Part shown: positions 35,796 through 43,520 of the stretch, in pieces
How positions within the stretch are numbered: position 1 is the stretch's first letter
Layout of the letters: each line of letters begins with the position of its first letter
Assembly: GCA_029560815.1 (NCBI GenBank)
Contig: JAKQKF010000046.1
Span: forward strand, 1 to 64,000
Direction of reading: 5' to 3'
Length of the DNA stretch: 64,000 nucleotides
Origin: a bacterium
GTDB lineage: Bacteria; KSB1; UBA2214
Notes under the pieces: model-generated
What the model saw: the letters and a program-made list of their open reading frames with translations, nothing else
Told to the model about the DNA's origin: nothing
The model's database searches: none
Made by a program: the position numbers and the translations under genes

Positions 35796-36209
35796 ATGAA
35801 GAAAAAAATCATGATGGTCGATGACGACTATGATCTGCTTCAGATCTACGTGCCGGTCCTCGAAAAGGCCGGTTTTGAAGTGGCCACAGCCAACACAGCC
35901 GCCGAAGGACTTGAACTGTTTAAAACCTATCTCCCCGATCTGGTGATGGTCGATCTGGCCATGGAGCACTTTGACTCGGGCTTTGTCCTCTGTCACCGCA
36001 TCAAGAGCCTGCCCGAGGGCGTCAGTGTTCCGGTGGTGATCATGACCGCTGCGAGCCACGAGACCGGCATCCGCTTCTCCACCCAGACAGAGGAGGAGCG
36101 TAAATGGATCCAGGCCGACGAATACCTGGATAAACCGATTCCACCGCGTGAACTGCTCGCGTTTATCAAGGAACGTTTTTTTGATACTCCTGAAGCTCCC
36201 CGGCACTGA
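35796..36209 (+). CDS. CheY-like single-domain response regulator
   Basis: 137 residues, receiver only (DDDYD at 9-13, Asp53 in MVDLAMEH, Lys in YLDKPIPPRE). It lies 27 bases after the first CheY gene and diverges well from it, so it is not a recent duplicate. It probably belongs to the same phosphorelay as the sensory hydrogenase-kinase and the downstream hybrid kinase. Confidence 0.93.
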   Translation: MKKKIMMVDDDYDLLQIYVPVLEKAGFEVATANTAAEGLELFKTYLPDLVMVDLAMEHFDSGFVLCHRIKSLPEGVSVPVVIMTAASHETGIRFSTQTEEERKWIQADEYLDKPIPPRELLAFIKERFFDTPEAPRH

Positions 36210-36227
36210 GCGTACGTATACTGCAGG

Positions 36228-36251
36228 CTCACCGGTCGCACGACCGGTGAG
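36228..36251. promoter_or_regulatory. Intercistronic hairpin
   Basis: CTCACCGGTCG / CGACCGGTGAG is an 11-bp perfect inverted repeat with a 2-base centre. No T-run follows, so it may be a processing or stability element or an operator rather than a terminator. Confidence 0.5.
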
Positions 36252-36299
36252 AGCGCTGTCTCTTCCGCAGCACATTTACACCACTCAAATCGGGCAGCT

Positions 36300-37778
36300 A
36301 TGAAGATCGAACGGGCAAATATCCTCGTCGTCGATGACGAATTCGGCATGCGGGAGGGCATTCGGCGCCTCTTTGAGGCGCAAGGCCATCGGGTCGAAAC
36401 CGCCGAAACCGGACGGCTTGGTATCGACAAAGGCACTGCTGAAGAGTTCGATATCTACTTTCTCGACCTCAAAATCGGCGATATCGATGGGGTGGAGGTG
36501 CTCGGCGCCATCAAGGCCAGGTTCCCGGAGGCGATATGCGTCATCTGCACGGCCTATGCCTCCATCGAAACAGCCGTCGAGACCACCAGGCTGGGCGCCT
36601 ACCACTATATCGCCAAGCCCTTCGCGCCTGAGGAGATCCAGCTGGTTTTTGACCGCGCTGTTGAAAGGCGCTGGTATATCCTTGAAGCGCGCCAGCTTAG
36701 AATCGAACAGGAGAGACGCCTGCTCGAGATCGTGCAGGAAAAGTCCCGCATCCGCACCATCATCAATTCGATCGCCGACGGCATCGTTGTGCTCAATCAG
36801 GATGAGGAGGTGGTCCTCTTTAACCCCCAGTTTCCCCGCCTGCTCGAACTTGAAAAGGAGCTGGTCATCGGCCGCTCCATCCGCGAGGTGCTGCCGGAAC
36901 AATTTCAGGAGCTGATCGCTGACATTTTCAGGCAGAAAGACAGCCTCCAGGCTCTGCAGCAGGAGTTCGTGATCCATCCGCCGGCAAAACTGGTCGTGAT
37001 GGCCAATACCACGACCATCCGTGATGATCAAAACCGCCTGATCGGCTACGTCTCTGTTCTCCGTGATATATCCGAGCTCAAGCAGCTGGAACTGCTCAAG
37101 TCCCAGTTCGTCAACATGGCTGCCCATGAACTCAAGGCGCCATTGTCCGCCATCCAGGGCTACCTCGAAATGGTTGTCGATAAAACGCTGGGTGATGAAC
37201 CCGAGACCTACGACAGCTATCTTCGCCGCTCCCTTGAGCGCAGTAAAAGCCTGATTACCCTCATCAATGACCTGCTCAATATCTCCCGTATCCAGGCCGG
37301 CAAGGTCCGCCGCGAGATCGAACGGCTGGATCTCTCTCTCATGACCCAATCTGTGGCCGATTTCTTCACCAATGAGATCGAAAAGAATGGACTGACCCTT
37401 GAGACTGAGCTCACCGAGGCCTTGCTGATCGACGCCGACAAGGAAGAGATCCAGCGGCTCCTCACCAACCTGATCTCCAATGCCGTCAAGTATAACCGGC
37501 CTCAGGGCTCAATAACCCTGCATACCAGCCGGGAAAAGGGCTATGCCAAGCTGGTCGTACGCGATACCGGCATCGGCATGAAGCCTGAAGAGAAAGAACG
37601 GCTTTTCGAGGAGTTTTTCCGCGCCAAAAATGCCCACACCCGCAGCATCACCGGCACCGGACTGGGGCTTACCTTGGTCAAAAAGATCGTCGACAGCTAT
37701 GCCGGCCGCATTGAAGCTGAATCGGAATACGAGGTTGGAACTACATTTACCCTTTTCCTTCCGCTCGCTGAACGATAA
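36300..37778 (+). CDS. Receiver-PAS-histidine kinase
   Basis: 492 residues: N-terminal receiver (DDE, Asp56 in FLDLKIGD), a PAS-like segment (about 145-255: IINSIADGIVVLNQDEEVVLFNP ... YVSVLRDISELKQLE), HisKA (His in NMAAHELKAPLSAIQGY) and HATPase_c (NLISNAVKYN, DTGIGMKPEE, GTGLGLTLVKKIV). It has no membrane helix, so it is cytoplasmic. The receiver-first order suggests it receives phosphate or regulatory input from another kinase, plausibly the hydrogenase-linked one. Confidence 0.93.
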   Translation: MKIERANILVVDDEFGMREGIRRLFEAQGHRVETAETGRLGIDKGTAEEFDIYFLDLKIGDIDGVEVLGAIKARFPEAICVICTAYASIETAVETTRLGAYHYIAKPFAPEEIQLVFDRAVERRWYILEARQLRIEQERRLLEIVQEKSRIRTIINSIADGIVVLNQDEEVVLFNPQFPRLLELEKELVIGRSIREVLPEQFQELIADIFRQKDSLQALQQEFVIHPPAKLVVMANTTTIRDDQNRLIGYVSVLRDISELKQLELLKSQFVNMAAHELKAPLSAIQGYLEMVVDKTLGDEPETYDSYLRRSLERSKSLITLINDLLNISRIQAGKVRREIERLDLSLMTQSVADFFTNEIEKNGLTLETELTEALLIDADKEEIQRLLTNLISNAVKYNRPQGSITLHTSREKGYAKLVVRDTGIGMKPEEKERLFEEFFRAKNAHTRSITGTGLGLTLVKKIVDSYAGRIEAESEYEVGTTFTLFLPLAER

Positions 37779-37904
37779 AAGGAGACCTGCCGATTTATTT
37801 TCTTTCTTCTTTTCAAAAATTTATGTATTTTCCTTTCTGAACGGTTCGATCGGAGCCGGTTCCGCCTGCTCCATACTGGTTAACCCTAACGGTGAATTCA
37901 AAGT

Positions 37905-39101
37905 ATGACCATGATGCTTGATCAGGCCATCGCTGGTGCTGAAGCATATCGTGTCCATCTGACTTTTCCATTCATCGCTATTTCAGGCAGCAATGGCAAG
38001 ACGACGACCAGGTCCATGCTCGCCCATATCCTGCGCCAGGCCGGCCGCGTTTACGAGTTTTCCTGCAACTCCGATACCGCGGCAGAGATCGGCCGGGAAC
38101 TCACCACCATCCACCCGCCGCTGGACTGGGCGGTCCTGAAAATCGGCGCCGCCATCCCGGGGGAAAGCCGCACCGCCGCCCACCTGATCAAACCCCATAT
38201 GGCGATCATCACCAATGTCGGTGAAGCTCACCTCTCTCACTATGACAAGATCGATGATATCGCCGCTGCCAAGCTTGAACTGCTCACCGCCCTTGACCCG
38301 GACGGCATCGCCATCCTCAATCGCGACAATGAATTCACGCGTATGATGGGGCTGAATCTGGCCGGCAGAGTGCTCTATTACGGTCTGAGTTCGGTATCGG
38401 ACTATTACGCCGATTCCATTCGACATCTCGGGCCGGAAGGCACCAGCTTCACCATCCACAGGCACGGTACTGAAGAAGTGCACCTCAGGATGGCTCTCTA
38501 TTCCCTCGGCGATGTCTACAATGCCCTCGCCGCCTACGCCGCCGCTTCGGAACTCGGTGTGCCACGCGAAACCATTAAAAATGCCCTTGAAAACGGTTTC
38601 ACCCTTCCCGACGGACGCGGCAGATTGCACGCCTTCCCTGGCTTTTACATCCTCGACGACACCCATGACGCTACTCCCCAGTCATTCTACAAATCAACAA
38701 AATCATTGATCAACTTTCGCCGCCATGCCAGACGGCTTATCTTCGTCATGGGGAATTTGACTGAGATCGGGGGACAAACCCGGGTGATGCATACCATGAT
38801 GGGCCATTATATCGCCGGCATGCCAATCGATATCGCCGTCCTGGTCGGAGATTACGCCGGCGCCGCTGCATCGGCCATCACCACCGCCACCAGCCGCCGC
38901 AAACGGGTCATAACCTGTTCCACCGTCGAGGAGGCCGGCAACTGGCTTAAAAAAAACCTCAGAACCGGCGATGTCGTCCTCGTGGAAGGAGGGGAGACCA
39001 TCGATATGGGCGCCATCGTGATCGACCTGGTGCAGTTTGGCAAGGATACCGGCGGAAGTTTCACTGCCGTGAACTCATTACCCCACACGCCAAGAGAGTA
39101 A
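37905..39101 (+). CDS. MurF-like Mur ligase lacking the N-terminal substrate domain
   Basis: 398 residues. ATP motif GSNGKTTTRSML, central-domain NVGEAHLSHYD and AAKLELLTAL, and a C-terminal domain motif DDTHDATPQS (MurF: DDxYNANPxS). It begins directly with the ATPase domain, so the UDP-sugar-binding N-terminal domain of MurF is missing. Free-standing Mur-ligase relatives attach amino acids or ammonia to cofactors (CfbE for F430, MurT in GatD/MurT). Its place between signalling genes of a hydrogenase island is unexplained. No strong ribosome site. Confidence 0.85.
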   Translation: MTMMLDQAIAGAEAYRVHLTFPFIAISGSNGKTTTRSMLAHILRQAGRVYEFSCNSDTAAEIGRELTTIHPPLDWAVLKIGAAIPGESRTAAHLIKPHMAIITNVGEAHLSHYDKIDDIAAAKLELLTALDPDGIAILNRDNEFTRMMGLNLAGRVLYYGLSSVSDYYADSIRHLGPEGTSFTIHRHGTEEVHLRMALYSLGDVYNALAAYAAASELGVPRETIKNALENGFTLPDGRGRLHAFPGFYILDDTHDATPQSFYKSTKSLINFRRHARRLIFVMGNLTEIGGQTRVMHTMMGHYIAGMPIDIAVLVGDYAGAAASAITTATSRRKRVITCSTVEEAGNWLKKNLRTGDVVLVEGGETIDMGAIVIDLVQFGKDTGGSFTAVNSLPHTPRE

Positions 39102-39110
39102 AGACAGGCC

Positions 39111-39455
39111 ATGGAATTTATAAAAATACTTGAAGAAATCCCTCTAAATTGCCTTACAATGGCTAATTCCAAAGAACGGGATGTATCTTCTGCATGCATT
39201 TCCGACATCCTCAGCGATGTGATGGCCAGAGTGCCGCGCGATGCCATCTGGATCACCAATCAGGCCCATGAGAATGTCATCGCGATCGCTTTTTTCAAGG
39301 AGCTGACCGCGGTCATCTTCACCAACGGCGCCGTGCCCGCCATGGACGCGATCGACAAAGCCAACATCAAAAAGATCGCCCTCTATAGCTGCGACCAGAA
39401 TGCCTTTGATATTGCGGGCCGGCTCTATGCCCTGGGTCTACGCGGGAGCAATTGA
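39111..39455 (+). CDS. DRTGG-domain-like protein
   Basis: 114 residues. The alpha/beta pattern (SACISDILSDVMARVPRDAIWITNQAHENVIAIAFFKELTAVIFTNG) matches small DRTGG-type proteins that neighbour [FeFe]-hydrogenase genes in anaerobes, together with PHP and HATPase genes as here. Biochemical role unknown; a ligand-binding or regulatory role is presumed. It stops one base before the PHP gene start. Confidence 0.75.
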   Translation: MEFIKILEEIPLNCLTMANSKERDVSSACISDILSDVMARVPRDAIWITNQAHENVIAIAFFKELTAVIFTNGAVPAMDAIDKANIKKIALYSCDQNAFDIAGRLYALGLRGSN

Positions 39456-40247
39456 ATGCTGCGCTGGTATGTTGGTGACCTCCATATTCATACCGTGCTG
39501 TCACCCTGCTCTGAATTGACCATGGGGCCGCAGGATATTGTCCGGACCGCCATCCACCAGGGGCTGGATTTTATTGCGATTACTGATCACAATTCGGCGG
39601 AGAATGTCCCCGCCGTCCAGCGCGCCGCTCAGGGAACCCGGCTCCAGGTCTTTCCGGGCATCGAGGTATCCACACGGGAGGAGATCCACATGATCACACT
39701 CTTCCCCGCACTGGAACAGCTCTTTGATTTTCAGGAGTGGCTCTACAGTCAGCTGCAGGAGGGGGAAAACGACCCATCCTTGTGGGGACCGCAGCTTGTC
39801 GTCGATGAGCGGGAAAATATCGTCGCCGAAAATATGCGCTTGCTAGGTCTGCCCATACATGCGCCCTATGATCAGGTTGTGCGTGAGACCGTCGCCAGGG
39901 AGGGTATCATCTATCCCGTTCATATTGACCGGCGCGCCAACAGTATGGTGCGAACTCTGGGCTTCCTGCCCGCCGATCTGCCCTTCAGGATCGTCGAACT
40001 CTCCCGCCGCGCCAACCTGGCCGACGCGGTGGAACGTTACAGCGGCAGCGGGATGCAGCTGATCACTGCTTCTGATGCCCATGACGTCGAACAGATCGGC
40101 ACTGCACGAAGCTGGTTCAGGATGTCAGAACCCTCTTTCCCCGAGCTTCTGCTGGCTTGCCGGGGGGAGAACGGCCGTCAGATCGCTGTCCTTGAACCGG
40201 AAGAGGCCGGCCGCAGCGGCGCCTCATGTGCGGCAGCTGTGCACTGA
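39456..40247 (+). CDS. PHP-domain phosphoesterase
   Basis: 263 residues with the four PHP motifs: DLHIHTVLSPCSE, TDHNSAEN, PVHIDR and SDAHDVEQIG, the metal ligands of a trinuclear phosphoesterase site. PHP proteins of this kind are common neighbours of hydrogenase and DRTGG genes. The substrate is unknown; nucleotide or phosphorylated cofactor hydrolysis is possible. Start codon directly follows the DRTGG stop. The C-terminus is short and Cys-poor. Confidence 0.9.
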   Translation: MLRWYVGDLHIHTVLSPCSELTMGPQDIVRTAIHQGLDFIAITDHNSAENVPAVQRAAQGTRLQVFPGIEVSTREEIHMITLFPALEQLFDFQEWLYSQLQEGENDPSLWGPQLVVDERENIVAENMRLLGLPIHAPYDQVVRETVAREGIIYPVHIDRRANSMVRTLGFLPADLPFRIVELSRRANLADAVERYSGSGMQLITASDAHDVEQIGTARSWFRMSEPSFPELLLACRGENGRQIAVLEPEEAGRSGASCAAAVH

Positions 40248-40268
40248 AACAGAGAATAAGGACAGCTT

Positions 40269-40817
40269 GTGCGCGAACTCTCCCTGCATATTCTGGATAT
40301 CGTCACCAACTCGATCGAGGCGAAGGCCAGCCGTGTTATCCTCTGGATAGAAGAGTCAGTAGAGAAAAATCAGTTTTCGATTACCATCCGTGATAACGGA
40401 CGCGGCATGAGCCAGGAGATGATCGATGCGGTCATTGATCCCTTTGTGACAACGCGGACCACCCGTCCTGTCGGCATGGGGCTCCCTCTTCTCAGGCAGG
40501 CGGCGACCAGCTGCGGCGGGACGCTCAGGATCAAATCCAGACTCGGCAAAGGCACCACGCTGACCGCCTCTTTTCACCACAACAGCCTGAACCGCTCTCC
40601 ACTTGGCGGAATTGCCGAGACCGTGGTCAATCTGATCATCGGCGCACCGGATGTCCATTTTGTCTACGGCCACCGGACAGACACGGGCTGTTTTGCTTTT
40701 GATTCCTACTGGATCTATGCCCGTATGGCCGAGCTGGATTGTTCTCAGTACATGCTGGTCGAACCGGCGCAAAAATGGATTGAGGAGAAGCTGCTGTCGA
40801 TTGGCTCGACCGCCTGA
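40269..40817 (+). CDS. HATPase (anti-sigma/kinase-like ATP-binding) protein
   Basis: 182 residues starting with GTG, AAGGA 6 bases upstream. It holds a compact GHKL ATPase: N-box HILDIVTNSIEAKAS, G1 RDNGRGMS, G2 VGMGLPLLRQAA and GKGTTLTASF. There is no phospho-acceptor domain. The same type of stand-alone ATPase lies between PHP and NuoE genes in other [FeFe]-hydrogenase clusters. It may act as a Ser kinase, anti-sigma factor or relay component. Confidence 0.88.
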   Translation: MRELSLHILDIVTNSIEAKASRVILWIEESVEKNQFSITIRDNGRGMSQEMIDAVIDPFVTTRTTRPVGMGLPLLRQAATSCGGTLRIKSRLGKGTTLTASFHHNSLNRSPLGGIAETVVNLIIGAPDVHFVYGHRTDTGCFAFDSYWIYARMAELDCSQYMLVEPAQKWIEEKLLSIGSTA

Positions 40818-40885
40818 TCCTGCCCCCCGCGCCGGCCCGATATTGAATTTTTGCGGTATATTTTACTTAATCAACAGCTCCACAT

Positions 40886-40912
40886 CGGCGGAATCATCTC
40901 CACGCTCCGCCG
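40886..40912 (+). promoter_or_regulatory. Small hairpin ahead of the HndB-like gene
   Basis: CGGCGGA (40886-40892) and TCCGCCG (40906-40912) form a 7-bp stem 17 bases before the Shine-Dalgarno. It could modulate translation. The preceding 40843-40870 is AT-rich (TTGAAT, TATATT), so an internal promoter is possible. Confidence 0.35.
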
Positions 40913-40941
40913 GTGAAACACAACTGCAGGAGGAATACCGA

Positions 40942-41307
40942 GTGAAAAGTCTGTCAGATCTTCGCGCCATCAAGGAAAAGGCCAAAAAAGAGATGGCGGC
41001 CCGTGAACAATCGGCCAAATACCGCATCGTCATCGCCATGGGGACCTGCGGGATTGCCGCCGGCGCACGCGCGGTCATGTCCGCTATACTTGATGAGATA
41101 AACAAGAGAAGTGTCACCGACGTCGTCGTCACCCAGACCGGCTGCCTTGGTTTCTGCGATCAGGAACCCCTCGTTCAGGTGGTGCAGACCGACAAGGGGG
41201 TGACCACCACTTACGGCAAGATCAATCCGGAAATTGCCCGCAAAATAATCGATGAGCATGTCCTGGCCGATCGTATCGTCTCCAGCCATGTCTTTTCGCA
41301 TGAATAA
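40942..41307 (+). CDS. Free thioredoxin-like [2Fe-2S] subunit (HndB-like), set 2
   Basis: 121 residues from a GTG preceded by GGAGGA (7 bases). Ligand cysteines in MGTCGIAAGA and QTGCLGFCDQEP match the N-terminal [2Fe-2S] domain of HydB set 1. In Desulfovibrio Hnd hydrogenase a comparable separate subunit (HndB) is present. Here it probably supplies the cluster that the N-terminal domain of the set 2 HydB has lost. Confidence 0.9.
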   Translation: MKSLSDLRAIKEKAKKEMAAREQSAKYRIVIAMGTCGIAAGARAVMSAILDEINKRSVTDVVVTQTGCLGFCDQEPLVQVVQTDKGVTTTYGKINPEIARKIIDEHVLADRIVSSHVFSHE

Positions 41308-41371
41308 TGCCGGCAGCTCCATTCCGGGTTGAGCTAATGTACGTAACTTGCCGAGTTTTATGGAGGAACCT

Positions 41372-41848
41372 ATGACGGATTACACTGCAGTAGATAAAAT
41401 CATCACTTCCTATGCGGCGACCAAAACGCCGCTCATCTACGTCCTCAAGGATGTGCAGAAGGAGTATGGTCACCTCTCCGAGGAACTTCTCACCCGCATC
41501 GCCAAAAAGATCGATATCCCCCTCAGCGAAATCTATGGCGTCGCCACTTTTTACTCTCTTTTCACCACCAAGCCCAAGGGCAAACACATCGTGCGCTGCT
41601 GCAACAATGCCCCCTGCTATGTCAAGGATTCCAAGGAGGTTCTCGCCCAGATCAAGAGCTATCTCGGCATTGAAACCGGCGAGACCACCCCGGACGGACT
41701 CTTCACCCTCGAGTTTACCAGCTGCCTCGGGCTCTGCGCTGTCGCCCCGGTGATGATGATCGACAGTGAGGTTTATGGCAATCTCACCCCCGAGAAAGCG
41801 ATCGCGATATTGAAAGACTACAAAGTGAAAGGATCCTCCAATGCATAG
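41372..41848 (+). CDS. hydC: NuoE-like [2Fe-2S] subunit (HydC/HndA-like), set 2
   Basis: 158 residues. Cysteines in CNNAPC and CLGLCAVAP, signature IYGVATFYSLF. The ATG is chosen because GGAGG lies 5 bases upstream. It overlaps the next gene by 8 bases. The first ligand motif (CCNNAPC) has an extra Cys compared with set 1. Confidence 0.93.
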   Translation: MTDYTAVDKIITSYAATKTPLIYVLKDVQKEYGHLSEELLTRIAKKIDIPLSEIYGVATFYSLFTTKPKGKHIVRCCNNAPCYVKDSKEVLAQIKSYLGIETGETTPDGLFTLEFTSCLGLCAVAPVMMIDSEVYGNLTPEKAIAILKDYKVKGSSNA

Positions 41849-43469
41849 AATCCATATTCTGGTCGCAATGGATGCCCATACCATATCCCAGGGTGCCCGC
41901 TCGGTCAAAGACGCCCTGGTCAAGGAAGTAGCCCTGGCCGGACTGGCCGATGATGTGCGCGTGGTCGAAACGGGCAGCCTCGGCATCTACGACAAGGGCG
42001 TTGTGCTGGTTATTTTTCCTGATGCCGTCTACTACGTCGGCGTCAAGATGGAGGATGTCTCCGAGATCATCGCCGAGCATCTGCTCAAGGGCCGCATTGT
42101 CGAACGCCTGCACTATCTCGATATTCCGTCGGCTGAGGGCGAGATGGGGGAAAAGTCGGCGCGCATTTGTAAACAGGAGCGCGTGGTGCTCAGAAACGCC
42201 GGCGTGATCGATCCTGAAAGCATCGAGGAATACATCGCCCATGACGGCTACGAGGCCCTCGGCAAGGCCCTCACGGAGATGACCCCGGAAGCGGTCATGG
42301 AGGAGGTGAAAAAGTCGGGGATGCAGGGCCGCGGCGGCGCCTTCTTCCCGACCGGCCTCAAATGGAGCTTTGCGGCCAAGGAAAAATCGGAAGAAAAATA
42401 TATCATTTGCAACGCCGATGAGGGCGAGCCCGGCACCTTCAAGGACCGCCTCATCCTTGAAGGCGATCCCCACGCCGTCATCGAAGGGATGATCCTGGCC
42501 GGCTATGCCGTCGGGGCCCATCAGGGCTACGTCTACATCCGCGGAGAATATCACATGTCCATCGCCCGGGTCAAGCGCGCCATCGAACAGGCCCGCGCCC
42601 ACGGCCTGCTCGGCAAGAGCATTTTCGGCACCCCCTTCTCCTTCGATCTCGAGATCCGTGAAGGGGCCGGGGCCTATATCTGCGGCGAGGAAACCGCTTT
42701 GATCGAATCGATCGAAGGCAAGCGCGGGGAGCCGCGCAACAAGCCGCCCTTCCCGCCCTCCGTAGGCCTCTGGGGAAAGCCGACGATTGTCAACAATGTC
42801 GAGACCCTCGCCAATGTGCCCCAGATCATCCGCAAGGGGGCGGAGTGGTACAAGGGCATCGGCACGGCCAAGAGTCCCGGCACCAAGGTCTTTACGATGG
42901 TCGGCAATATTAACAATCCCGGCCTCATCGAGGTGCCGATGGGCATCACCCTCCGCGAAATCATCTATGACATCGGCCACGGTATCCCGAATGGCAAAGG
43001 CTTCAAGCTTGCCCAGCTGGGCGGCACCACCGGCGGCATCCTGACCAGTGAGCATCTCGATCTGCCTCTGAGCGTCGAGTCCCTGCGCGAGATCGGCGCG
43101 GGCATGGGCTCCGGCGCCCTGCTCGTGGTCGACGACAGCCAGTGCGTTGTCGGTTTGGTCAAAAACTTTGTCGAATTTTTTGTGCATGAGTCGTGCGGCA
43201 TCTGCACCCTCTGCCGGGAGGGCAACGGCCGCCTGCTCGAGATCCTCGAGCGCCTGACCTCCGGCCATGGCACAGCCAGGGATCTCGAACTGATGGAGGA
43301 GCTCGCCAATACCATGACCAAGGGCGCTTTCTGCGGCCTGGGTCAGGCGGCTCCGATTCCCATCATCGGCTGCCTGCGTTACTTCAGAGAGGAGTTCGAA
43401 CAGCATCTGGAAAAGAAATGCAAGTCCGGCAAGTGCACCTTTGAGGCCGCCGATACGGCCGCCGCTTGA
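41841..43469 (+). CDS. hydB: NuoF-like flavin subunit (HydB/HndC-like), set 2
   Basis: 542 residues. The N-terminal thioredoxin-like domain keeps the fold (ILVAMDAHTISQGARSVKDAL, VVETGSLGIYDKG) but all [2Fe-2S] cysteines are gone (MGTC to MDAH, TGCVGYC to TGSLGIY). The NuoF core follows: GRGGAFFPTGLKW (Phe where Gly is usual), NADEGEPGTF, and ESCGICTLCREG. It ends after that [4Fe-4S] motif with a short tail (KKCKSGKCTFEAADTAAA), lacking the C-terminal 2x[4Fe-4S] domain of set 1. AAAGGA ribosome site. Confidence 0.94.
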   Translation: MHRIHILVAMDAHTISQGARSVKDALVKEVALAGLADDVRVVETGSLGIYDKGVVLVIFPDAVYYVGVKMEDVSEIIAEHLLKGRIVERLHYLDIPSAEGEMGEKSARICKQERVVLRNAGVIDPESIEEYIAHDGYEALGKALTEMTPEAVMEEVKKSGMQGRGGAFFPTGLKWSFAAKEKSEEKYIICNADEGEPGTFKDRLILEGDPHAVIEGMILAGYAVGAHQGYVYIRGEYHMSIARVKRAIEQARAHGLLGKSIFGTPFSFDLEIREGAGAYICGEETALIESIEGKRGEPRNKPPFPPSVGLWGKPTIVNNVETLANVPQIIRKGAEWYKGIGTAKSPGTKVFTMVGNINNPGLIEVPMGITLREIIYDIGHGIPNGKGFKLAQLGGTTGGILTSEHLDLPLSVESLREIGAGMGSGALLVVDDSQCVVGLVKNFVEFFVHESCGICTLCREGNGRLLEILERLTSGHGTARDLELMEELANTMTKGAFCGLGQAAPIPIIGCLRYFREEFEQHLEKKCKSGKCTFEAADTAAA

Positions 43470-43520
43470 TCTTCTCCACCGGAAATAGTTACACCCATTT
43501 ATTATTTTAGGAGGATTCCC

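Noticed and set aside
36228..36251. Inverted repeat as a Rho-independent terminator
   Set aside because: No T-run follows and the next gene continues the same signalling unit; kept only as a hairpin.
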